Below, one piece after another: positions 58,601-64,000 of a stretch of DNA of 64,000 nucleotides. Made by a program: the position numbers and the translations under genes. Numbering within the stretch: the first letter of the stretch is position 1; the number at the start of each line of letters is the position of its first letter. The notes under the pieces are model-generated. The model worked only from the letters and a program-made list of their open reading frames with translations, ran no database searches and was not told the DNA's origin. Source of the stretch: Prorocentrum cordatum (Eukaryota > Sar > Dinophyceae > Prorocentrales > Prorocentraceae); NCBI GenBank assembly GCA_963575745.1, contig CAUYUJ010009435.1, positions 397,020 through 461,019 of the forward strand, in the 5' to 3' direction.

Positions 58601-58692
58601 CCAAATTGGAGAAGAGCGCGTGCATTCCAAGTCATGAATGTGAGGCTGGCTGTGATCTCTCCGCCGACCTGCCCCACTGGAAGCACAAACAT
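52660..58692 (-). CDS. LINE 2 ORF2: endonuclease-reverse transcriptase polyprotein (2010 aa)
   Basis: This is the enzyme that nicks target DNA and copies the element RNA in place. Residues 20-280 form an APE-like endonuclease: TWN at 21-23, QE at 55-56, GDLN at 174-177, IID at 234-236, SDH at 269-271. Residues about 530-850 are the reverse transcriptase: motif A FDYGQAFPS (673-681), motif B QGCGLSG (733-739), motif C CADD (768-771, where F or Y is usual). A C-x3-C-x7-H-x3-C knuckle lies at 1130-1146. Residues about 1432-1566 form an unnamed domain shared with LINE 1. From about 1626 the frame crosses 66-bp and then roughly 18-bp tandem repeats and becomes low complexity, so the functional protein may end earlier. 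I start at the ATG at 58692. Open frame upstream of it only shadows ORF1. Confidence 0.9.
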   Translation of the reverse strand: MFVLPVGQVGGEITASLTFMTWNARALLQFGGAKASPKLSYLSKLQPGRSILALQEVHADRFELNDFVARLSSTAIVHSSFCEDDDGEVVRGSGGVAVVLPPFSSTSVSSCAVPLIRGRVLRVDVALGQTQLVIFNVHNHGLTKGEVQSVCEQIDCALRRAADDPLSYFVVVLGDLNYSYDSSLIFHRPTGVQRQLTHDHKVHAPIWAATLGKMMEINSEAATHFCKFTNSINIIDRFFCSATGWMMCQLMTEVNTVDTPEHLCSRGISDHAALSIRLRLRGVRPAAERPIPKHIFTSVAFQRRLRGMVADGDEDLLRWSPPVATEHYKYMMKEAAREARDILFFSAPDLPGTLQLVARGIARAVWRQDAALALKLIETSQHAADALTVDGQVVSLRHAPSFEQWAAGVHRLVFEKELAAAAADRAPSGSSSAWRPHSATLLRAMERKASIWAPFSKRLILSAVNTPEGPISEVRERSAALAAYWTPVFSKKEPHPVMTQMYLDRFLTKASDIDLHCPLTPMFRKVLRRARHSAPGVDGLPYAAWSACDYGAQHLARMFGWLCQGQSLFASASVTLQAFLPKGADDSDLPSGVCSRSPDKIRVLGLRNTDVKILSSVMNRVLEPVVQAVAPASQRGFIRGRNFCYNVLELDVHARLASQHPLAVRRYPVLVGFDYGQAFPSLPQSFLPQLLGSLGLPAEILAFVGWMYLAVEGVVLDGGCYSTIFWIRSGIIQGCGLSGSLYALASSPMLADLERSIEQRQLGICRACADDLGAVLYELASLRILVRVLGVMEKIAGLKIKISKCTLVPLVGRMTETLKTMTQTQLASIASDWSGFAVEGWLLYLGMILGPDATVDMNWRGPLMKARSRSRMLGRGVASVCTNCILYRTRVYPCLAYVAQFLPMPEWFLPIERGAIAQVLRAPLGLFSNESILELPAWGGPQIPSWAAHATAAHLRAAFHTFQGFEEYLRLLRQTASLWHREVVEGKFDDIPLAAVDRSRVYPSFWKSPAFVEHLELVHVRSQEPLLVAARSAMREEAQVTTRRPKLQRAAARSLGQNMCTHKPLHAMLIRHLTPLFTAYLPFLNLIHWPAIQELLALVPQSWAMAALRTWGHGWLTSHRIIHPRGKLRCRFGCPGPDRLQHYLRCPKLYLAVCKGLQRALPRPLAQRLGLTHPHPDHFEALYVYYQVFNYARQGALVSTPRQLRGYVEAAVRTSRLARPSAKLKRWEPPPAVQTIRRRQPQWDVLTSSSTSCLSSDAAAPIPDLVPSTPCDDDVIHSADEAGQPVPHPVSPVPIPAGALAQCEALPSRQVVNGRASAPAATSPRPAAYMFPWPLAATVALSAVHAASLSVPAACEADVTRLEREYRATIKRVERLRAGGLPVREDPSLPEQLRCLDDATSSKSTPSPSTHILRLAGHPHSSSVEHATPVVFGERIAPRATRWILRLDDPESGRADWLMWCIPYVRAKFEAMEWVDSSGWSGALDELARHICMVAWDTSTEGRLNTVDYFRWLNDPRNSLTRHGLWEEMVDRHFQALREIRREMRQYLGPAAPHRIRDFLVDSNGDESLPIVAANGSVHYFASLVSAVDPDDGDAADGDGDVDHASFLLQVSIAGCSSSPAATGVRTRRSTASDGNNGSGVSCELASRVRRSTASVLNKGSGVCCEPVSRVRRSTASVLNKGPGVSCEISSLVRRSTASDGNKGSDIENCAFFVNRADVECCPVMVSCAVFESCAVFESVAVNESCAVFESCTPSSRVAPSRRVTPSSRASPLWTRIASLFATTPCSFSPTWPCSTAAAPSFAPCPSLMAGPSSSISPLTRISSSWSCSATLSSSIGTSPGTGVGGTLRLPYVCECRRKRLLLPIFLRRPSPRHLHSGRKYRRRLSSQRGARCEWGLPGVAPLVTLAPLLPGPAHGAESAPCWMRVSLSSLSFSRRVRDSPARSRHCPHCSLRLVSVPSCVLAPPCTQHPLNKNDINSTAIRCTSWAAASAASATTASTGGVPMLPQAPC
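53395..53560 (-). repeat. Short tandem repeat (about 18 bp) downstream of the 66-bp repeat
   Basis: On the plus strand the unit is close to GACGGCGCAACTCTCGAA. In the ORF2 frame it reads as repeated SCAVFES. It is imperfect, with seven or eight recognisable units, and is more likely 3'-noncoding than functional protein. Confidence 0.75.
53563..53817 (-). repeat. 66-bp tandem repeat in the ORF2 3' end (four units)
   Basis: Four units of 22 codons occupy ORF2 residues about 1626-1710, each with the core RRSTAS and a G-x-G-V-x-C-E segment. The first and last units share SDGN where the middle two have SVLN. Frame is kept across all units because the period is a multiple of three. Confidence 0.85.
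53995..54399 (-). other. Unnamed domain in LINE 2 ORF2 (after the RT)
   Basis: ORF2 residues about 1432-1566. Signature blocks are ATRWILRLDDPESG, then W-x2-WC-x-P-x-V, then DELARHICMVAWD, then an aromatic and Arg/Glu-rich helical stretch (FRWLND, ALREIRREMRQYLG). It matches the block at 39265-39663 in LINE 1 in order and spacing. I do not recognise it as any named family. The single Cys and spaced Trp residues suggest a folded domain rather than a linker. Confidence 0.7.
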
Positions 58693-58705
58693 ATCAGTGA
58701 TGGCG

Positions 58706-60265
58706 TCAAAGACACCACTGGGTGGCCGACGGCGCGGCGGTGATGTTCCGAATGGCCTCCTGGAGGTCACGACGGTCCAGGCCGAGGGCGCGAATCCCCA
58801 CGTCGTTCCAAGAGAGCTCAGGAGGTTCGTCTCCTGGCCGGGGAACAAGCCGCAGGATGTCGGTGTAGTCAGACTTGAGAACACTCCGCTCCCGATCAAC
58901 AAACCACTTTCTCTGACTGTCGAGCTCCATGAGGGAAGAACGGACCTTACGAAGGAGCATCTCACCACGAACCTGTTTCGGCGACTTGTCAGGACCAAAG
59001 TGAAGACGGGCTGGGTCCGCACCTTGAGCTGGGCACTGGAAGACCCGCCATGCTCCGTCCGACTTGAGGTTAGCGAGGGCCTTTTGCACACGTCGGGAGG
59101 CCAGGCCGATCGGCCCAGAGAAGCACACGGCAAACTTTTTGGCGGGGAGCGGCGTGAGGGCTTTGATCGTGTACGTGTCGTCCTCAGAGAAGTTGAGCTC
59201 GCCCATGAAGGAGTTGACCACCTCACGGACGCCAGCCAGGCCGACGAGCTTGGACGAGACCACAATGACCTGCGCCGGGTCGATCTCGCGGTCGAAACCA
59301 GGTGGGGCAGGGGGACGCGACGGAAGTTGACGGTCCAGCTCACCCTGGCGGCGTAGCTCCTCGACCTGCTTCTGCAGCTCAGCCAACTTGGCAGCCTGGG
59401 CCTCGATGTCCCGCTCAGTGTAGTCGACACGACGGGATAAAGCGTCATGCTGCTCCTGAAACTGGCGCTGCATGGTATCAAACTGCGGACGCACAGATGC
59501 CATGACCTGCTGATCAATGGAGGTGTGCTGCGAGGAAAGCTGCTTCTGAAGAGTGGCGAGCGTGGCAACGATGGGAGCGTTTGACTGCTGTACAGAATTG
59601 GTGATGGCCGTAGTAACGATATTGTCGAACTCATTGCGCAGCTGCATGAACCTCGCGGAGATGTCGGCATGGTAGAAGGCCCGAGTGAAGGCAGCATGCT
59701 CCTCCTCTTCGCCACAATCAGCAGCACCACCAGCAACAGCCTGAGCCCGCGGGGTGGCGCCCGCACCCGCCGCCGCGGCCCAGGGGTCGAAAAGCCTAGC
59801 AGCAGGGCCCTGCGGGGTGGCGTTCGGGTCGGGTCGCGCCTCCTGCGACGGGAAGGTAGCGGCCATCTCGAGTTCTGCAGCCACCTGTGCACGCTTGGAA
59901 TCGTCCCATTCGTCCAAGGGAATAGCTTGAGCACCGCGAGATGCTCCCAGAGCCGCAGGGTCGGGGCCCCGATGCGAGGCTGCAACACCAGGAGACATAG
60001 GGACGTCCCCGCCAGCGCCACGAGCGCGGCCAGCACGGCGAGCACGGCGAGAGGGCTCAGGAGCAGGGCCAGCATTGCCGTGGGAGGAAGGCCGAGCGCG
60101 AGCTGCACGACGAGCACCACGGCTGCCACCGCTCCGAGAGGCAGAGCGGCGGGGTTCCTCAGAGGAATCACGGCCTCCAGAGGAAGCAATCTCCGTATCA
60201 ATATCGTCACCCCCATCGAGACGATGCACGACATGGTGTGGGCGGTCGCAGGCGGCAGGGCCCAT
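58706..60265 (-). CDS. LINE 2 ORF1: coiled-coil, RNA-binding-like protein (519 aa)
   Basis: This is the first ORF of the retrotransposon, expected to coat its RNA as a ribonucleoprotein. Residues 1-190 are an Arg/Ala/Gly/Pro-rich, probably disordered head. Residues about 200-312 are heptad-like, rich in Gln and Glu, and should form a coiled coil for oligomerisation. Residues about 330-405 (DPAQVIVVSSKLVG onward) resemble the compact RNA-binding fold of LINE ORF1 proteins, followed by a conserved-looking tail at 420-475 (FGPDKSPKQVRGEMLLRKV, then WFVDRERSVL). The ATG at 60265 follows the spliced leader. The stop lies 13 nt before the ORF2 ATG, which suggests coupled translation. There is no zinc finger, unlike ORF1 of LINE 1. 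Assignment rests on position and layout, not on a database match. Confidence 0.8.
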   Translation of the reverse strand: MGPAACDRPHHVVHRLDGGDDIDTEIASSGGRDSSEEPRRSASRSGGSRGARRAARARPSSHGNAGPAPEPSRRARRAGRARGAGGDVPMSPGVAASHRGPDPAALGASRGAQAIPLDEWDDSKRAQVAAELEMAATFPSQEARPDPNATPQGPAARLFDPWAAAAGAGATPRAQAVAGGAADCGEEEEHAAFTRAFYHADISARFMQLRNEFDNIVTTAITNSVQQSNAPIVATLATLQKQLSSQHTSIDQQVMASVRPQFDTMQRQFQEQHDALSRRVDYTERDIEAQAAKLAELQKQVEELRRQGELDRQLPSRPPAPPGFDREIDPAQVIVVSSKLVGLAGVREVVNSFMGELNFSEDDTYTIKALTPLPAKKFAVCFSGPIGLASRRVQKALANLKSDGAWRVFQCPAQGADPARLHFGPDKSPKQVRGEMLLRKVRSSLMELDSQRKWFVDRERSVLKSDYTDILRLVPRPGDEPPELSWNDVGIRALGLDRRDLQEAIRNITAAPSATQWCL

Positions 60266-60407
60266 GGCGGCTCAGCTCGCGTCGTTGTAGCCAAAATTGG
60301 AAGCGTGCTGGGGCGCACGGCAGGGAGGAGAGAGGCGTCCTGGCCTCGGAAGGTTCGGGCCTCCCTGTCGCCTGCGACAAGGCTGAAGCCCCAGGGCAGG
60401 TTTCAAC

Positions 60408-60429
60408 CTTGAGCCAAAATGGCTACGGA
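60408..60429 (-). other. Dinoflagellate spliced leader (DinoSL), embedded copy
   Basis: On the minus strand the 22 nt begin T-CCGTAGCC and end GGCTCAAG, matching the known dinoflagellate spliced leader at every position, with T at its variable first base. The next bases are GTTGAAACC and the ORF1 start follows 142 nt later. In dinoflagellates this leader is added to mRNAs by trans-splicing, so a genomic copy fused to a coding unit marks a cDNA that was reinserted. It could instead be a spliced-leader RNA gene, since a GT follows, but the flush join to a LINE leader makes that less likely. Confidence 0.92.
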
Positions 60430-60545
60430 AGGAGGAGGAGGAGGAGGAGGAGGAGGAGGAGGAGGAGGAGGGGGAGGGGAGGGGAGGGGAGGGAGGGGAG
60501 GGGAGGGGAGGGGAGGGAGGAGGGAGGGAGGGAGGGAGGGAGGGT
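60430..60545. repeat. GGA microsatellite at the LINE 2 5' end
   Basis: It starts at the base after the spliced leader. GGA units are followed by GGGGA and GGGA variants. 60546-61458 has no supported gene. Confidence 0.95.
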
Positions 60546-61458
60546 GTGGCGCCCCAGGACGACCGAGACGACCACAAACCACAACCGGCGCGTGTGCGTG
60601 CCGAGGTCGGCGGGTGCTCCCACGAGGGGGCCCTCTGGAAAAATCCGCTTTAGGTTTGGTCGTGGTTCTCTGACGTGCCCGGATGTCTGGAAGGGGGCGA
60701 ACGACCATCGGCATGTGTCGGGGAGACGTAAGACCCGGTTACTGGGGACTCGGAAATCCCCGACGAGGTCGTCAAAAAAATGACGAGGCCGAGCCTGCAT
60801 TTTGACGAGGCCTCCCGCTGCAGACATCCCACGAAACTCCTCCTCATCAAAATCCGAGTCGCGGTCGTCAAAAAACGATGGCGAACCCGAGTCCCGGCAA
60901 ACCCGGGTCTTACGCTCCCCCGAATGTGTACGGTCGGACCTAGGACAGAAGAACATCCCTCAAGAACTTGAGGCCCTCCGCCAGCCCAACCACACAGAAC
61001 ATCCAAGGGTGCCCTCCCCGGGATGCACAAGAGCATCCAACAGACACGAAGAACGCTAGGGTACCCTCCCCGAACCGACCTCGATCTTATACCTTGGTCC
61101 GGCTGTAGCCGTGTTCGGTGGGGGCGTTCGTTGTGAAGGACCGTGGCCAGGAGGCTTCGGACCCTGGAGAAATCCCTTCTCGGACGGGGGCGGCGGCGAA
61201 ATCCAAGGCAAGCCTCAATTGGGGTTCCACAGGCTTCCAGACCCTGGGTTCCTTACTTGAAAAGGATTCCTGGACCAACGGCCTCCCCGTAGCCTAGACT
61301 TTCAAGTGCACGAATGCGTAGAATGAAATCAACAAGGGATGCTTGTCCTCACAACAACATAGATCAGCTCGATGGAATGGCCCACCGTCGGATGTCGGTG
61401 GGATTGCAGAAGATACCAAGCGCACGACCGCGTAGCCGTTTGACTCGGTGGCGTACAT

Positions 61459-62236
61459 TGCTTCCCCACATCCAAAGTGGGGTTCTTGTTTTCTCTAGAC
61501 ACCCCGCGCAGGAACAAGAGAACACCCACACTCTCTCCCCCCCAAAAAAACACACACTCACACACTCACGCACTCACTCACCCACCCACACACTCACACG
61601 CACACACTCACTCACCCGCCCTCAACATTATGCGTGCGCGTGTAAGTGATGATGATGGTGTGGGTGATGATAGTGCTGTGAGTGATGATGGTGATGATTG
61701 TGATGTGAGTGGCGATAATGATGATGATGATGACGACGATGACGATGACGATGTGAATGAAGATAATGGTGGGAGTGGGGGTGATGATGGTTTGAGTGAT
61801 TGAATGAAAATTGTGATAAGGATGTAATGAGATGAGGAGGTTGATGGTGTGATAAATGGTGATGGTGTGTGGCTCATTGCGTTGGTGAATGTGCGACGGG
61901 AGAAGAACTCATGAGGTCTGTCTCGACTCATTGAGTGAGTGAATGAAGACGATGATGATGATGCTGACGATGATGTGTGTGAGTGAGTGGGTGGTAGGTG
62001 GTGAGTGAGTAAGGGAGTGATGGTGATGAGTGAATGTGAATGTGTGGGCGAGTGAATGAGTGTGCAAGTGATTATGTGGTGGTGGTGATGATGTGCGTGT
62101 GTGCGTGTGTGAGTGAGTGACTGCGTATGTATGTGGTGAGTCAGTGAGTGACAAGAGAGGAAGTGTTCCTGTTCCTGTGTTCCTGCGTGGGGTGTCCAGA
62201 GAAAACAAGAGCCCCACTTTGGATGTGGGGAACAAT
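61459..62236. mobile_element. 0.78-kb foldback element with simple-repeat core
   Basis: Inverted ends of about 60 bp contain TTCCCCACATCCAAAGTGGG and TGTTTTCTCT, then ACACCCC-CGCAGGAACA. The core is CTCACTCA, then GATGATG and GAGTGAGT runs. The left end resembles 6420-6472. Confidence 0.82.
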
Positions 62237-62429
62237 TAAGGGCCCCTAAATTTGGGAAGTCTCTACAGAATGGTTGGCTTCACGGCTCAACACGGCGTCA
62301 AGGTAGTTGCAGGGAGCTCTCAGACCACCCAAGCAAACTCACGCAACCACCAACAGAAACGGCCAGAGACGGGCTCCAGGAAGCCCCCAGCACCGCCCAA
62401 CGACGGCCCTGAAGCCCCCAAGACGGGAC

Positions 62430-62508
62430 CAAGAGGCCGACGACGACGACGACGGCGACGAGGAGGAGGAGGAGGAGGAGGAGGAAGAGGACGACGACGA
62501 GGACGACC

Positions 62509-62542
<34 letters not shown>

Positions 62543-63091
62543 CGACGACGACGACGACGGCGACCACGACGGCGACCACGGCGGCGAGGCACGAGGCCGC
62601 GCGCCTCCCGCGGCGGCGGGGCCGGCGGGGCCGGCGCCGCCGCCGCGGCGGCGGCCCGCAGCACGGGCAGCATGTCCCGCAGCTCCTCGCGGCGGCGGCG
62701 GCTCCGACGGCCACGACGACGACGACGACGACGCCGACGCCGACGACGATGACGCCGACCACGACGACGGCGACCTCGACGACGACGACGACGCCGACGA
62801 CGACGACGACGCTGACGCCGACCACGACGACGCTGACGCCGACCACGACGACGCCGACCACCACGACCCAAACCTTCTCGGTCACGGCCACCTACCTGTC
62901 TTTGCCCGTGTTCGGCCTCTAGAGGGCTCGGGCCCTGGGGCCGTCGCTGAAGCAGCTCAGAATGAAACGCCCGCCCCTGGAAGGGGTCCAGACCTCTGGG
63001 GGTCCACCCTGTGAGAAAATCACAACGCCACGACGACGACGACGACGACGACGAGGGCGAGGGCGAGGGCGAGGGCGAGGGCGAGGGCGAG

Positions 63092-63124
<33 letters not shown>

Positions 63125-63130
63125 AACGAC
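62430..63130. repeat. CGA triplet microsatellite, two tracts
   Basis: CGA and GCC runs at about 62430-62860, then 63020-63130, separated by a short unique piece. Confidence 0.93.
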
Positions 63131-63279
63131 GACTGGCGGGGGAAAGAGGGGGACGCAGGACGCGCGAGTCCGATAGGCCCGTTGGGAGTTGCGCAGGCGG
63201 GACATGGCTCTGCCAAGAGCACACGTGATCTGGGAAGACGTCTTTCCCACTGATTCCACGGTTCGACTGGTCACCACCA

Positions 63280-63338
63280 CTAGCCAGTCATCCTGCGGCA
63301 GCACCGCCCAATGGTGCTACCGCAGGATGGCTGGCTAG
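63280..63338. repeat. 26-bp hairpin repeat
   Basis: Arms 63280-63305 and 63313-63338 match at 24 of 26 positions around a 7-nt loop, starting CTAGCCAG. It could be a terminator-like hairpin or a small foldback remnant. Confidence 0.75.
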
Positions 63339-63768
63339 ATGGAATTGTCCACCAACGTTTGCGCTGCCCGCCATGTCTGCATCATGCTGTCTGGTTTCAG
63401 GGGTATCAGGCTCTCCTAGCTGCAATGAGTCTGGACCACCTGTGCCGGGTCTGTTGATACTAGCCCTGAGACTCGCAATCTGTTTTAGGGGCTTGTGTTG
63501 CCAAGTCGTCCACGTGGAGTCGTGCCGGGAGATCTGTGGCTGCATGAATCGTTATGCGAATGAAATCCCCCGACGTTTCCAGGCCAGAATCATGCTCGAC
63601 GTCGCCGAAGTCCACTTGCCTTGCGGCATTGTTCGCGCTGTCGCTAGTGCTATTGTCGTGGTGGGTCAGGTCGGAGCTGTGGTGGCGCCAGAGGTTTTAA
63701 TGGACAAGTACTCGTTCGGTGCCTAGGCGTCTTCACCTCAAATCGCTGCACGCGGCTGAGCGCGTCAT

Positions 63769-64000
63769 ACGTAATGTCAGGACCACGCTCTTGGTGAGTG
63801 TCCAGGATGTGCAGCCGTGCATGACGCTTGGTGGCACTGTGCCGACGCATCATCGAAAGCTGATGTGACGCGGGTACAGACTGCATATAACCTCGGTGCG
63901 GATGCTGGTGACATCGGCGCGGTGACAAGCAAGGAACGTCGGCTGGCCAAGGCCATTCGCGCTCTGGCCGTCGCTGCGCATTTCGACCTTGTCGCCATCA
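63769..64000 (+). CDS. Open coding-like frame running off the right edge
   Basis: Open from after a TAA (about 63766-63768) to the window end, 77 codons with no stop or ATG. It reads CPGCAAVHDAWWHCADA, then TAYNLGADAGDIGAVTSKER and LAKAIRALAVAAHFDLVAI. The composition is protein-like, with a CPGC pair and amphipathic helices. No family is recognised. An internal exon is possible. The stretch 63373-63726 upstream has another open frame on the same strand (117 codons), with weaker character. Confidence 0.35.

Larger units (their letters stand above)
52660..60429 (-). mobile_element. LINE-type retrotransposon 2, two ORFs, both frames open
   Basis: A non-LTR retrotransposon read on the minus strand. 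Its order is spliced leader (60429-60408), a 142-nt leader, ORF1 (ATG at 60265), a 13-nt gap, then ORF2 (ATG at 58692, stop at 52660). Neither ORF has an internal stop or visible frameshift, unlike the LINE at 34.7-42 kb. No LTRs, RNase H or integrase are seen. The 5' end abuts a GGA-repeat tract directly and another such tract lies at 52598-52629, just past the 3' end. The exact 3' end is not clear because I see no poly(A) tail. Order and motifs are read from sequence; activity is inference. Confidence 0.9.

Noticed and set aside
58693-60318. Upstream extension of the LINE 2 ORF2 frame to 60318 (2552 aa in total)
   Set aside because: This part lies out of frame over ORF1, is low complexity and has no motif. 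ORF2 starts at the ATG at 58692.
60408-60500. Spliced-leader RNA gene
   Set aside because: A GT follows the leader, but the downstream sequence is a LINE leader and ORF1, and I see no tandem spliced-leader gene array.

Overview
The window looks like nuclear DNA of a dinoflagellate. The strongest evidence is an exact copy of the 22-nt dinoflagellate spliced leader at 60408-60429 on the minus strand, at the 5' end of a retrotransposon. The rest fits a large, GC-rich dinoflagellate genome: almost no unique coding sequence, very long triplet microsatellites and many foldback elements. I cannot name the genus from sequence alone.

Real coding content is small and mostly mobile. (1) 52660-60429 (minus) is a two-ORF LINE (non-LTR retrotransposon) with both frames open: spliced leader, ORF1 (519 aa, coiled coil plus RNA-binding-like domain) and ORF2 (endonuclease, reverse transcriptase, zinc knuckle, then an unnamed domain). 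(2) 34750-41993 (minus) is a second, different LINE: ORF1 with a RanBP2-like zinc finger and coiled coil, then an ORF2 with endonuclease, the same unnamed domain, reverse transcriptase, zinc knuckle and RNase H. Its ORF2 is broken by at least three frameshifts and one stop codon. (3) 11040-12427 (minus) is a broken FG-GAP beta-propeller surface protein gene with six nearly identical blades, a threonine-rich stalk and a transmembrane helix in a shifted frame. (4) Small relics are an ORF1 fragment near 2.3-3.2 kb, a coding-like piece at 20555-20866, minus-strand coding-like sequence at 24.2-25.0 kb, and an open frame running off the right edge.

Layout: 0-6 kb holds a CAT microsatellite, an ORF1 relic, two palindromic MITEs and a 1.4-kb foldback element with a satellite core. 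6.3-13.8 kb is a composite repeat domain: degenerate CCAAGAYGGCC arrays with recurring spacers and leaders, surrounding the FG-GAP gene and bracketed by inverted copies of an 86-bp sequence. 13.9-34.5 kb is mostly CTC, GTC and mixed simple repeats, with dispersed modules, foldbacks and MITEs. 34.7-42.0 kb is LINE 1. 42.2-52.6 kb has several MITEs, CA/TA/ATC/GTC/CATA microsatellites and a degenerate satellite. 52.7-60.4 kb is LINE 2. 60.4-64 kb has a foldback element with a simple-repeat core, a CGA microsatellite and a possible gene edge.

How the parts relate: the two LINEs are the only plausible source of retrotransposition activity here. The spliced leader on LINE 2 implies it moved as a trans-spliced transcript. 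The foldback and MITE families carry no coding sequence and would depend on transposases encoded elsewhere. Most long open frames in the window (poly-Ser, poly-Leu, poly-His, poly-Glu and similar) are readings of triplet repeats and are not annotated as genes.
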